A model generated the notes under the pieces. The model was not told the origin of the DNA and ran no database searches. It saw only the letters and a list, made by a program, of their open reading frames with translations. A stretch of DNA of 52,371 bases from Nitratireductor sp. ZSWI3 (lineage in GTDB: Bacteria > Pseudomonadota > Alphaproteobacteria > Rhizobiales > Rhizobiaceae), in assembly GCF_024655565.1 (NCBI RefSeq), contig NZ_JANKOF010000028.1, forward strand, positions 1 to 52,371. The letters are read 5' to 3'. This document shows positions 6,890-15,063 of the stretch, one piece after another. The position numbers and the translations under genes were made by a program. Position 1 is the first letter of the stretch, and every line of letters starts with the position of its first letter.

Positions 6890-8659
6890 ATGTATCGAGC
6901 GCCCGTCGACGAAATCGCCTTCACCCTGAAGCACGTGACGGGCTTTGCCGCCGATCTGGAAGCCGGCCGGTTCGGCGATCTTTCGGAGGATCTTGTGGAT
7001 GCGATCCTGACCGAGGCCGGACGTTTCGCGGCCGAGGAGATCGCGCCGCTGGCCAGGATCGGCGACGAGACCGGAGCGGTGCTGAAGGACGGTCAGGTGA
7101 CGACGCCGCCCGGCTGGGCCGATCTCTACCGGCGCTGGTGCGAGGGCGGCTGGAACGGGCTGTCGGCCCCCGAAGAGTATGGCGGCCAGGGCCTGCCGAC
7201 GCTGCTCGCCGTGGCGGCCATCGAGATGTGGAATTCGGGCTCGATGGCCTTCGCCATAGGCCCGACGCTGACCATCGGCGCCATCGAGGCGCTGCACCGG
7301 CACGCGACGCCCGAACTGCAGCAGACATATCTCGAAAAGCTCGTCTCCGGCGAATGGATGGGGACGATGAACCTGACCGAGCCGCAGGCGGGCTCCGATC
7401 TCAACGCCCTGAGGGCACGCGCCGAGCCTGCCGGCGACGGCACCTACCGCATCTTCGGCCAGAAGATCTTCATCACCTATGGCGAGCACGATTTCACCGA
7501 CAACATCGTGCATCTGGTGCTTGCCCGGCTGCCCGACGCGCCGGCGGGAACGAAGGGCATCTCGCTGTTCCTGGTGCCGAAATTCCTGGTCGGCAAGGAC
7601 GGGACGCCTGGTGCCCGCAACGATGTTTTCTGTGCTTCGATGGAGCACAAGCTCGGCATCCACGCTTCGCCGACCTGCACGATGATCTATGGCGACGGCC
7701 GGTTCGGCGATGCGCCGGGCGCCATCGGCTGGCTGATCGGCGAGGAGAATCGGGGCCTTGCCTGCATGTTCACCATGATGAACAACGCGCGGCTCGCCGT
7801 CGGCATGCAGGGGGTCGGCATCGCCGAGGCGGCGACGCAGAAGGCGATCGCCTATGCGGCCGAGCGCCGCCAGGGTCGCGCGCCCGGCTGGACCGGCGAG
7901 GGCATGAGCCCGATCGTCGAGCATCAGGACGTCAAGCGATCGCTCCTGACGATGAAGGCGCAGACCCAGATGGCCCGCGCCATCACCTATTGCTGCGCGC
8001 ACGCACTCGACATGGCCCGGCTGGCCGACGGCGAGGAAGCGAAGGCCTGGCAGGCGCGCGCCGATATCCTGACGCCGATGGCGAAGGCGTTTTCCACCGA
8101 TGCCGGGGTCGAGGTGGCCTCGCTCGGCGTGCAGGTGCATGGCGGCATGGGCTATATCGAGGAGACGGGAGCGGCCGTCCTCTATCGCGATGCGCGCATC
8201 GCACCGATCTACGAGGGCACCAACGGCATCCAGGCGATCGATCTGGTGACGCGCAAGCTGCCGCTCGACGGCGGCGAGGCGATCGCGCGTCTGCTGGCCG
8301 GGCTGCGCGAGGACCAGAAGGCGGCAGCGCGTGCCGACGGCCTTGGCGCGACGGGCAAGCGGCTGGCCGCGGCGCTCGACGACCTGGAGGAGGCGACGGC
8401 TTTCCTGATGGAGGCGATGAAGACCGGCCACATGGCGACGGCGCTCGCCGGTGCGACGCCGTATCTGCGCCTCTTCGCGCTGACCGTCGGCGTGGCCTTC
8501 AACGCCCGCGCGGTGGCCGCCAACGCCAACCCGGGCCACGCGGCATTGGTGCGTTTCATGGCGGAAAACCTGCTTGGCGAGACGGCGGCGCTGAAACAGC
8601 GCGTGGTGGACGGCGCGGGCAGCCTGGAGGCTGCTGCGGCAAGCCTCCTCGGCGCCTGA
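6890..8659 (+). CDS. Acyl-CoA dehydrogenase with extra C-terminal domain
   Basis: A 589-residue flavoprotein that introduces an alpha-beta double bond into an acyl-CoA. It has the N-terminal helical domain, the central beta domain with MNLTEPQAGSDL and FGQKIFITYGEHD, and the C-terminal domain with HGGMGYIEETG and the catalytic-Glu string IAPIYEGTNGIQAIDL. A further roughly 120-residue domain follows, typical of the 590-600-residue subfamily that includes the methylmercaptopropionyl-CoA dehydrogenase DmdC. The substrate cannot be told from this. The ATG at 6890 follows GAGGAGGA by 6 bases. A crotonase gene follows after 24 bp, implying a beta-oxidation pair. Confidence 0.9.
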   Translation: MYRAPVDEIAFTLKHVTGFAADLEAGRFGDLSEDLVDAILTEAGRFAAEEIAPLARIGDETGAVLKDGQVTTPPGWADLYRRWCEGGWNGLSAPEEYGGQGLPTLLAVAAIEMWNSGSMAFAIGPTLTIGAIEALHRHATPELQQTYLEKLVSGEWMGTMNLTEPQAGSDLNALRARAEPAGDGTYRIFGQKIFITYGEHDFTDNIVHLVLARLPDAPAGTKGISLFLVPKFLVGKDGTPGARNDVFCASMEHKLGIHASPTCTMIYGDGRFGDAPGAIGWLIGEENRGLACMFTMMNNARLAVGMQGVGIAEAATQKAIAYAAERRQGRAPGWTGEGMSPIVEHQDVKRSLLTMKAQTQMARAITYCCAHALDMARLADGEEAKAWQARADILTPMAKAFSTDAGVEVASLGVQVHGGMGYIEETGAAVLYRDARIAPIYEGTNGIQAIDLVTRKLPLDGGEAIARLLAGLREDQKAAARADGLGATGKRLAAALDDLEEATAFLMEAMKTGHMATALAGATPYLRLFALTVGVAFNARAVAANANPGHAALVRFMAENLLGETAALKQRVVDGAGSLEAAAASLLGA

Positions 8660-8683
8660 GATCCAAAGGGAAGGGGACGAGCG

Positions 8684-9430
8684 ATGAGCGAACATGTCGC
8701 TGTCGAACGGCGTGACGCGCTGCAGGTGATCCGGCTCAACCGGCCGGAAAAGAAGAATGCCATCACGCGGGCGATGTACGCCACGATGGCGGCGGCGCTG
8801 AAGGCGGGCGATGCCAACGACGGCGTGCGCTGCCAGGTGATCCTCGGCCAGCCGGGCGCCTTTTCGGCGGGCAACGATCTTGCTGATTTCCTGGCGGTCG
8901 CCACGGGCGGTGAAGGCGGCACGGAGGTCTATGATTTCCTGCTGGCCCTGGCCGGGTCCGCCAAGCCGCTGGTGTCCGGGGTCGACGGGATCGCGGTCGG
9001 CATCGGCACCACCATCCATCTGCATTGCGACCTGACGCTGGCGACGCCGCGCACCGTGTTTTCGACGCCCTTCGTCGATCTCGGCCTGGTGCCGGAGGCA
9101 GGCTCCAGCCTGCTCGCGCCGCTCGCGCTCGGGCATCAGCGCGCCTTCGCGCTGCTGGCGTTGGGCGAGGGGCTGCCGGCACAGGAAGCCAAGGCGGCCG
9201 GGCTCGTTCACGCCGTGGTCGAGCCGGAGGCGCTGGACGACGCGGTGTTCAGGACGGCCGAGACGCTTGCCGCCAAGCCGCCCGAGGCGCTGAAGATCGC
9301 CCGCGATCTGATCCGTGGCCCGCGCGAGGCGGTGGTCGCACGCATCCACGAGGAGGCCGGGCATTTCCGCGCACGGCTCCGATCCGAAGAGGCGCGCGCC
9401 GCCTTCATGGCCTTCATGAGCAGGAAATAG
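8684..9430 (+). CDS. Enoyl-CoA hydratase/isomerase (crotonase) family protein
   Basis: A 248-residue crotonase-fold enzyme with the CoA and oxyanion-hole strings LNRPEKKNAITRAMY and GAFSAGNDLADF and the second oxyanion region VDGIAVGIGTTIHLHCDL. In the active-site region it reads FVDLGLVPEAGSS. The Glu in VPEAG is where delta3-delta2 enoyl-CoA isomerases carry their catalytic base, while the first hydratase Glu seems replaced. Isomerase activity is therefore at least as likely as hydratase activity. It is probably cotranscribed with the upstream acyl-CoA dehydrogenase. The ATG at 8684 has AGGGAAGGGGA upstream. Confidence 0.85.
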   Translation: MSEHVAVERRDALQVIRLNRPEKKNAITRAMYATMAAALKAGDANDGVRCQVILGQPGAFSAGNDLADFLAVATGGEGGTEVYDFLLALAGSAKPLVSGVDGIAVGIGTTIHLHCDLTLATPRTVFSTPFVDLGLVPEAGSSLLAPLALGHQRAFALLALGEGLPAQEAKAAGLVHAVVEPEALDDAVFRTAETLAAKPPEALKIARDLIRGPREAVVARIHEEAGHFRARLRSEEARAAFMAFMSRK

Positions 9431-9464
9431 CGTGCAGGGGCGATGCCCTTGCACGCACCTTCTT
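9430..9464. terminator. Bidirectional hairpin terminator between convergent genes
   Basis: GCGTGCAGGGGC (9430-9441) pairs with GCCCTTGCACGC (9445-9456) through 12 pairs, one of them G-U, with loop GAT. ACCTTCTT follows on the plus strand. It fills the gap between the stop codons of the crotonase gene and pdxH and could end both transcripts. Confidence 0.6.
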
Positions 9465-10083
9465 ACGGATAGAGCCGCCTCGTCTGCCAGGCACCCTTGT
9501 CGTCGCGGCTGAAGACCACCCGGTCGTGCAGGCGGAAGGGGCGGTCGTGCCAGAACTCGATGGTCTGCGGCACGATGCGGAAGCCGGACCAGTAGGCCGG
9601 CCGCGGTATCGTGCCGACGGCATATCGGGCGGTGTACTCGGCAACCGCCTTTTCCAGGGCGAAGCGGCTTTCCAGCGGCCGCGACTGCTTTGAGGCCCAG
9701 GCCCCGATGCGGCTGCCGCGCGGGCGTGAGGCGTAATAGGCGTCGGCCTCCTCGGCGCTCACCTCCTCCACCGGCCCGCGCACGCGCACCTGGCGGCGCA
9801 GGCTCTTCCAATGAAAGCACATCGCCGCCTTCTTCGACGACAGGATCTCGCGCCCCTTGGTGCTCTCGAAATTCGTGTAGAAGACGAAGCCGCGCTCGTC
9901 GAACCCCTTGAGAAGCACCATGCGAACATTGGGCATGCCGTCCTCGTCGACCGTCGCGAGCGCCACGGCGTTGGGATCGTTCGGCTCCGACTGCCCGGCA
10001 TCGTCCAGCCATTCGGCGAACAGCCGGTAGGGCTCGTCGCGTTCGGTGAAGTCACCGGATTTTAACGTCTCGTCAATCATCAT
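9463..10083 (-). CDS. pdxH: Pyridoxamine 5'-phosphate oxidase
   Basis: FMN enzyme that oxidises pyridoxine or pyridoxamine 5'-phosphate to pyridoxal 5'-phosphate. The 206-residue product has the family strings [30 protein letters not shown] and [16 protein letters not shown]. Its C-terminus shows the hallmark [14 protein letters not shown] and the final W-x-x-R-R-L-Y-P. The two adjacent ATGs (10083 and 10080) cannot be told apart, and the ribosome-binding site is weak. A much longer open frame continues upstream on the same strand, but nothing in it resembles PdxH. It diverges from the lipoprotein gene with only 78 bp between the starts. Confidence 0.95.
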   Translation of the reverse strand: MMIDETLKSGDFTERDEPYRLFAEWLDDAGQSEPNDPNAVALATVDEDGMPNVRMVLLKGFDERGFVFYTNFESTKGREILSSKKAAMCFHWKSLRRQVRVRGPVEEVSAEEADAYYASRPRGSRIGAWASKQSRPLESRFALEKAVAEYTARYAVGTIPRPAYWSGFRIVPQTIEFWHDRPFRLHDRVVFSRDDKGAWQTRRLYP

Positions 10084-10161
10084 GGATGCCTGAATTCGTG
10101 AGTTCCGTGGGGAGAATGCCGATTGCCGGGGGCAAAGCAAGCACCAGTTTGCAGGAGTGCT

Positions 10162-10566
10162 TTGGGTCTGCGCGGGTTTTGCCTTGTGGCAGGGCTGTTC
10201 GCGGGGCTTCTTCTGGCCGGCTGCAGCGTCTCCGCGCTCGACCCTCGCGGGATGCAGCCAGACTACACCGCGGTCACCGGAGGGATCCCGGTGCCCGACG
10301 AGGAAGGGGCCGCGCAGACGGCCCGGGAAGGGCACGCCGTGCTGGCGGCGCTGGCTGCCGGAGCGCAGACACCCTTCGGCTGGGAAGCCCCGGATGGCGA
10401 GTCGCGCGGCACTGTGACCTGGATCTCGGACGAGAGCGACGGGCCCTGTCGCAGCTTCGTGACGACGCGCGAAAGCTTCGACGGCGTGGCGCTTTACCGC
10501 GGCTCGGCCTGCCTGGACGAGCGCACAGGCTGGCGGCTGCAATCCTTCGAGCGCTCCGAGGGCTGA
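10162..10566 (+). CDS. RT0821/Lpp0805-like surface lipoprotein
   Basis: A 134-residue predicted lipoprotein. Using TTG at 10162 gives a short basic N-terminus and the lipobox L-L-A-G-C at residues 18-22, with AGGAG four bases before the start; an upstream in-frame TTG at 10123 lacks this fit. The mature part matches the C-terminal half of the Rickettsia 17-kDa-like family: [16 protein letters not shown], then a Cys (DGPCRSF), then [17 protein letters not shown]. Family members are outer-membrane-anchored with no known enzymatic role. It is a stand-alone gene with the dnaJ-like gene about 110 bp downstream. Confidence 0.75.
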   Translation: MGLRGFCLVAGLFAGLLLAGCSVSALDPRGMQPDYTAVTGGIPVPDEEGAAQTAREGHAVLAALAAGAQTPFGWEAPDGESRGTVTWISDESDGPCRSFVTTRESFDGVALYRGSACLDERTGWRLQSFERSEG

Positions 10567-10678
10567 ACGCAGCGGGCGGTCTGGAATTTCTTCCTAGCCG
10601 ACCGCATATTATGAACGACATCCCGATTTCACGAACGTTTTGCCCTATAGTGCGGAACGATCAGCGATAGAGCAGCAT

Positions 10679-11617
10679 ATGCGTGACCCTTACGACATAC
10701 TGGGCGTGGCCAAGAGCGCCTCGACCAAGGACATCAAATCGGCCTACCGCAAGCTGGCGAAGAAATATCATCCGGACCAGAAGCCGGACGACCCGAAGGC
10801 CAAGGAGCGGTTCAGCGAGATCGGCCAGGCCTACGAGATCCTGGGCGACGAGAAGAAGCGTGCCGCCTTCGACCGCGGCGAGATCGACGCCGAGGGCAAG
10901 CCGCGCTTCCAGGGCTTCGAAGGTGCGGGCGGCGATCCGTTCGCCGGCTTCCGCCGCGCAGGCCGGGCAGGGCCTGGCGCCCAGCGTTTCGAGTTCCGCA
11001 CCGGCGGTCCCGATGGCGCGGGCTTTGGCGGTGCCGACATCTTCAGCGAGATCTTCGGCCATGCCTTCTCGCAGGCCGGCACCGGCAGCAAGCGCCAGAC
11101 GGCCGGCGCGGGCCAGCGCCCGAGCGGCATGGGCGACCTCAACGCAACGCTCGACGTCGACATCGAGGACGTGGCGAAGGCCGCCAAGGTGACGGCGATC
11201 TTTCCCGGTGGACGGCGCATCGCCGTCAAGCTGCCGCATTACGTGGAAGACGGCCAGGTGATCCGCCTGAAGGGGCAGGGCGAGGAGACGGTCTTCGGCG
11301 AGCGCGGCGACGCCCTCGTCACGCTGCGCTTCCGCAGGCATTCGCGCTACCGGGTCGAGGGGCGCGACCTGCATGTCGACCTGCCGGTCAGCCTCCGCGA
11401 CGCGGTGCTCGGCGCGAAGGTTCCCGTCGAGACGCCCACCGGCCGCCTCGCGGTCACCGTTCCGGCATGGTCGAGCTCCGGCCGGACGCTGCGCGTCAAG
11501 GGCCGCGGCCTGCCGCACAAGGTCGAGGGGCATGGCGATCTCTACGCCCACGTGCAGATCATGTTGCCGGAGGGGGGAGATCCAGCGCTCGAGGCATTGT
11601 TCCGCCAATCTGCTTGA
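10679..11617 (+). CDS. J-domain protein, DnaJ C-terminal type without zinc fingers (CbpA-like)
   Basis: A 312-residue Hsp40-type co-chaperone that would stimulate DnaK. It has an N-terminal J domain (1-65) with H31-P-D33 in [12 protein letters not shown] Gly/Phe-rich linker (about 75-165) follows, and then two C-terminal client-binding beta domains with [20 protein letters not shown] and [20 protein letters not shown]. The four CxxCxGxG repeats of DnaJ itself are absent, so it belongs to the CbpA group. The ATG at 10679 opens the J domain directly; the ribosome-binding site is weak (AGAG). Confidence 0.88.
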   Translation: MRDPYDILGVAKSASTKDIKSAYRKLAKKYHPDQKPDDPKAKERFSEIGQAYEILGDEKKRAAFDRGEIDAEGKPRFQGFEGAGGDPFAGFRRAGRAGPGAQRFEFRTGGPDGAGFGGADIFSEIFGHAFSQAGTGSKRQTAGAGQRPSGMGDLNATLDVDIEDVAKAAKVTAIFPGGRRIAVKLPHYVEDGQVIRLKGQGEETVFGERGDALVTLRFRRHSRYRVEGRDLHVDLPVSLRDAVLGAKVPVETPTGRLAVTVPAWSSSGRTLRVKGRGLPHKVEGHGDLYAHVQIMLPEGGDPALEALFRQSA

Positions 11618-11773
11618 TGCCGCCGTTGGGCTGTGCGATAGGGCTGCCGGCTTGTAGCATCGCGCGGCAGGGGAATCGCTCCCTTGCGCCGATGCGAGAA
11701 GATGGAGTGATGAAGCGCCGCGCCTTCGGGTGAGAGCGGGACGCTTCGGCAACAGAATGCGGAGAACCGTTCC

Positions 11774-12592
11774 ATGGCAAATGGCAATGGCCTGATGGCC
11801 GGAAAGCGCGGGCTCATCCTGGGGGTCGCCAACAACCGCTCGATCGCCTGGGGGATCGCCAAGGCCTGCGCCACACAGGGCGCGGAACTGGCGTTGACCT
11901 ATCAGGGCGATGCGCTGAAGAAGCGTGTCGAGCCGCTGGCCGAGGAACTCGGCGCGATGGTCGCCGGTCATTGCGACGTGACCGACATGGACAGTGTCGA
12001 CGCGGTGTTCGAGACCGTCCGCAAGGCCTGGGGCCGGCTGGACTTCGTCGTCCATGCCGTTGCCTTTTCCGACAAGGACGAGCTGACCGGCCGCTATGTC
12101 GAGACGAGCCGCGACAACTTCCTGCGCAGCATGGACATTTCCGTCTATTCGCTGACGGCCGTCGCCAAGCGCGCCGAGCCGCTGATGACGGATGGCGGGT
12201 CGATCCTGACGCTGACCTATTACGGCGCCGAAAAGGTGATGCCGCACTACAATGTGATGGGCGTCGCCAAGGCGGCGCTCGAAGCGAGCGTGCGCTACCT
12301 GGCGGTCGACCTCGGCGGCAACAACATCCGCGTCAACGCGATCTCGGCCGGCCCGATCAAGACGCTTGCCGCCTCCGGCATCGGCGATTTCCGCTACATC
12401 CTGCGCTGGAACGAATACAACTCGCCGCTGAAGCGGGTGGTGACCACCGACGAGGTGGGCGATTCGGCCCTCTATCTCCTGTCGCATCTGTCGCGTGGCG
12501 TGACGGGCGAGGTGCTGCATGTGGATTCGGGCTATCACGTTGTCGGCATGAAGGCCGTCGACGCGCCGGATATCTCCGTGGTGACGGAATAG
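11774..12592 (+). CDS. fabI: Enoyl-[acyl-carrier-protein] reductase [NADH]
   Basis: Short-chain dehydrogenase-fold enzyme for the last step of each fatty-acid elongation cycle. The 272-residue product has the divergent FabI cofactor loop GVANNRSIAWGIA near the N-terminus and the catalytic set Y149, Y159 and K166 in YYGAEKVMPHYNVMGVAK. ISAGPIKTLAASGI is the FabI substrate-loop signature. It starts at ATG 11774 after GGAGAACCGTTCC. The histidine phosphatase gene follows 14 bp after its stop. Triclosan-type inhibitors target this family; nothing here indicates resistance. Confidence 0.96.
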   Translation: MANGNGLMAGKRGLILGVANNRSIAWGIAKACATQGAELALTYQGDALKKRVEPLAEELGAMVAGHCDVTDMDSVDAVFETVRKAWGRLDFVVHAVAFSDKDELTGRYVETSRDNFLRSMDISVYSLTAVAKRAEPLMTDGGSILTLTYYGAEKVMPHYNVMGVAKAALEASVRYLAVDLGGNNIRVNAISAGPIKTLAASGIGDFRYILRWNEYNSPLKRVVTTDEVGDSALYLLSHLSRGVTGEVLHVDSGYHVVGMKAVDAPDISVVTE

Positions 12593-12605
12593 ACACGGCC
12601 GCATC

Positions 12606-13193
12606 TTGCTTCCACTGCTCTACATCGTCCGTCACGGCCAGACCGACTGGAATGTCGAGGAGCGGCTGCAGGGGCAGGCCGACACCGATATCAATGCCGT
12701 CGGCCGCCGGCAGGCCGACGCCAACGGCAGGCGCATGGCCGAACTCATCGCCGACGCCGCGGTGTTCGATTTCGTGGCGAGCCCGCTCAGGCGCACGCGC
12801 GAGACCATGGAGCGCGTGCGCGCCGGCATGGGCCTGCCGCGCCAGGGCTACCGCACTGACGACAGGCTGATGGAGCTGCATTTCGGCGACTGGCAGGGGT
12901 TCACCTATGCCGAGCTGGAAGCGGCAAATCCCGGCTGCACGCAGGCGCGGTCGCGCAACAAGTGGCGCTTCGTGCCGCCCGGAGCGCAGGCGGAAAGCTA
13001 TGAGATGCTGGCGGCGCGGGTGAAGCCGTGGTTCGAAGGGGCGAGCCGGCCGACGGTGTGCGTCACCCATGGCGGGGTGATCCGCTCGTTTCTGTTTCAG
13101 GTGGGGCAGCTTTCAGCCGACGAGGCGGCGAGCCTCAGTATTCCGCAGGACAAAGTCCTGCGCTTTCGGCATGGTAAGGCGGAGTGGCTCTGA
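12606..13193 (+). CDS. Histidine phosphatase family protein (phosphoglycerate-mutase-like)
   Basis: A 195-residue branch-1 histidine phosphatase. The phosphohistidine motif R-H10-G is in YIVRHGQTDWNVEERLQG. The second Arg lies in SPLRRTRETM, the acid in ELHFGDWQGFTYAE and the second His in CVTHGGVIRSF, so all catalytic residues are present. The family covers alpha-ribazole, phosphoglycerate and sugar phosphatases, and the substrate cannot be assigned. The start is TTG at 12606 with no good ribosome-binding site, 14 bp after fabI, suggesting coupling. It converges with the DUF1344 gene, with two bases between the stops. Confidence 0.85.
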   Translation: MLPLLYIVRHGQTDWNVEERLQGQADTDINAVGRRQADANGRRMAELIADAAVFDFVASPLRRTRETMERVRAGMGLPRQGYRTDDRLMELHFGDWQGFTYAELEAANPGCTQARSRNKWRFVPPGAQAESYEMLAARVKPWFEGASRPTVCVTHGGVIRSFLFQVGQLSADEAASLSIPQDKVLRFRHGKAEWL

Positions 13194-13195
13194 GC

Positions 13196-13444
13196 CTATT
13201 CGGGCAGGACCATGTCGGTGATCTGCTTCTCGCCGTTCTCGACATCGCGATAGGCGATCACCACGTCCATGCCGGGCTCGATGACCGAGGCATCCATCTC
13301 GGCCGGCAGCTTGTAGGTCTGGCCGTTCTCCAGCGTGATCGTCAGATTTTCCTGGTCGACCTTGGTGACCGTGCCCTCTGCGTCGGCGGCGAGAGCCGGA
13401 AAGACAAGGGCACATAAAACCACCGCTGCTGCAACAATGCGCAT
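13196..13444 (-). CDS. DUF1344 domain-containing periplasmic protein
   Basis: An 82-residue exported protein. Its signal peptide MRIVAAAVVLCALVFPALAA is followed by a mature domain of about 60 residues (EGTVTKVDQENLTITLENGQ ... PGMDVVIAYRDVENGEKQIT). This matches DUF1344, a small OB-like beta domain common in Hyphomicrobiales, with no known function. The mature part has no cysteines. The 387 bp upstream hold a family A repeat and the start region of aroC on the other strand. Confidence 0.8.
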   Translation of the reverse strand: MRIVAAAVVLCALVFPALAADAEGTVTKVDQENLTITLENGQTYKLPAEMDASVIEPGMDVVIAYRDVENGEKQITDMVLPE

Positions 13445-13717
13445 TCGCTATCTCTCCCAGATAAAGGCTCATCGCGCGCGCTCGAGACGCGGAATCATAC
13501 CGTCGATAGAACAGCCAGAATGTGTCAAAACTGGTGCGGAACGCAACACGGCGCGGCCGCCAGGCGCCATCACGGATGATTTCCTCTGCTTACGGGGCGA
13601 TACGCGGTTTCCCTGTTGCACTTGTGCGCCGCCGGGTGTTTCCCCAAGGCGCCAAACCGCTTTACAGCGCCGTGCGTCCATCAGGACACACAAAGGACGC
13701 TGTAAGTCCTTGAATCT

Positions 13718-13806
13718 GCGCATCGTGCTTTCCGAAAATCGGTTCCGATTTTCGGGCCGATGCGCTAGAAGCGGGCGATCGGTTCCGGCTTTTCGGAAAA
13801 CCGGTT
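13718..13806. repeat. Family A palindromic repeat plus second palindrome before aroC
   Basis: Best-preserved family A copy. The outer arms GCGCATCG (13718-13725) and CGATGCGC (13758-13765) are perfect complements, and the inner hairpin is CCGAAAATCG-GTTC-CGATTTTCGG. About 20 bp on, a second palindrome (13785-13804) reads CCGG-C-TTTT-CGG-AAAA-CCGG. It ends 27 bp before the aroC start, so it may lie in its leader. The rest of the 387-bp gap 13445-13831 shows no supported gene. Confidence 0.65.
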
Positions 13807-13831
13807 CGTCCGCCGCAGAAGAGTTCCGTCC

Positions 13832-14929
13832 ATGTCGCACAACACCTTCGGCCATCTGTTCCGTGTCACCACCTGGGGCGAAAGCCACGGGCCGGCGATC
13901 GGCTGCGTGATCGACGGCTGCCCGCCCGGCATCCGCTTCACCCGGGCCGAGATCCAGGCCGAGCTCGACAAGCGCCGGCCGGGCCAGTCGCGCTTCGTCA
14001 CCCAGCGCCGCGAGCCGGATGCGGTGAAGATCCTGTCGGGCGTTCTGCCGGAGGAGGACGGCGACACGCTGACCACCACGGGCACGCCGATCTCGATGCT
14101 TATCGAGAACGTCGACCAGCGCTCAAAGGATTACGGCGAGATCGCCCGGCGCTTCCGGCCGGGCCATGCCGATTTCACCTATGAGGCCAAATACGGCCTC
14201 AGGGACTATCGAGGCGGCGGCCGCTCCTCGGCGCGCGAGACGGCGACGAGGGTCGCCGCCGGCGCGCTCGCCCGCAAGGTGGTGCCGGGCCTGACGGTGC
14301 GCGGCGCGCTGGTCGCCATGGGCGACAAGGCGATCGACCGCGCCAATTGGGATTGGGATTTCATCGGCCACGCCGACAACCCGTTCTTCACGCCGGATCC
14401 GGCCTCTGTGCCGGTCTTCACTGATTATCTCGATGGCATCCGCAAGGCGGGGTCCTCCGTCGGCGCGGTGATCGAGGTGGTGGCGGAAGGGGTTCCGGCG
14501 GGCCTCGGGGCGCCGATCTATGCCAAGCTCGACCAGGACATCTGCGCCAATCTGATGTCGATCAACGCCGTCAAGGGCGTGGAGATCGGCAACGGCTTCG
14601 AGGCGGCGCGCATCACGGGCGAGGAGAATGCCGACGAGATGCGCATGGGCAATGACGGCCGCCCGCATTTCCTGAGCAACAATGCCGGCGGCATCCTGGG
14701 CGGGATTTCCACCGGCGAGCCCATCGTGGCGCGCTTCGCGGTCAAGCCGACATCGTCGATCCTGACGCCGCGCAGGAGCGTCGACAAGGACGGGCACGAC
14801 GTGGATGTGCTGACCAAGGGGCGGCACGACCCCTGCGTCGGCATCCGCGCCGTACCGATCGGCGAGGCGATGCTTGCCTGTGCCATCGCCGACCACTATC
14901 TGCGCCATCGAGGGCAGACGGGAAGATGA
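13832..14929 (+). CDS. aroC: Chorismate synthase
   Basis: FMN-dependent last enzyme of the shikimate pathway, converting EPSP to chorismate. The 365-residue product begins [20 protein letters not shown] and contains the family signatures [38 protein letters not shown] and [18 protein letters not shown]. All are intact, and the length is typical. The ATG at 13832 sits 25 bp after a palindrome. A 134-bp gap with a long inverted repeat separates it from ribB on the same strand. Confidence 0.97.
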   Translation: MSHNTFGHLFRVTTWGESHGPAIGCVIDGCPPGIRFTRAEIQAELDKRRPGQSRFVTQRREPDAVKILSGVLPEEDGDTLTTTGTPISMLIENVDQRSKDYGEIARRFRPGHADFTYEAKYGLRDYRGGGRSSARETATRVAAGALARKVVPGLTVRGALVAMGDKAIDRANWDWDFIGHADNPFFTPDPASVPVFTDYLDGIRKAGSSVGAVIEVVAEGVPAGLGAPIYAKLDQDICANLMSINAVKGVEIGNGFEAARITGEENADEMRMGNDGRPHFLSNNAGGILGGISTGEPIVARFAVKPTSSILTPRRSVDKDGHDVDVLTKGRHDPCVGIRAVPIGEAMLACAIADHYLRHRGQTGR

Positions 14930-15040
14930 GTGAATAGAGCGAATAGGGAGTAGCGAATAGCGAATACGGTGAGGAGCACTGCCAAACCGCCGGGAACATG
15001 AGTTCTATTCGCTATTCGCTACTCCCTATTCGCTCTTCAC
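14930..15040. repeat. Long near-perfect inverted repeat upstream of ribB
   Basis: The left arm (14930-14966) and right arm (15006-15040) are complementary over about 35 bp, differing by one 2-base insertion near the outer end. The loop is 39 bases (14967-15005). Each arm is built of iterated CGAATAG-like units (GTGAATAG, AGCGAATAG, GGAGTAG, CGAATAG). The right arm ends 23 bp before the ribB start, so in a transcript reading in from aroC it would form a very stable hairpin next to the ribosome-binding region. No FMN-riboswitch consensus is seen. Confidence 0.85.
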
Positions 15041-15063
15041 CTACAATAACGGACCAACCAGCC

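Noticed and set aside
9463-10542. Extending pdxH upstream to a 359-residue protein on the same open frame
   Set aside because: The added 153 residues overlap the divergent lipoprotein gene and have no family match; the PdxH domain starts at 10083.
14998-15063. A longer ribB starting at an ATG inside the inverted repeat
   Set aside because: The extra residues only translate the repeat, and the family N-terminus begins at 15064.
14930-15063. FMN riboswitch upstream of ribB
   Set aside because: The conserved RFN core strings are absent; only the long CGAATAG inverted repeat is present.
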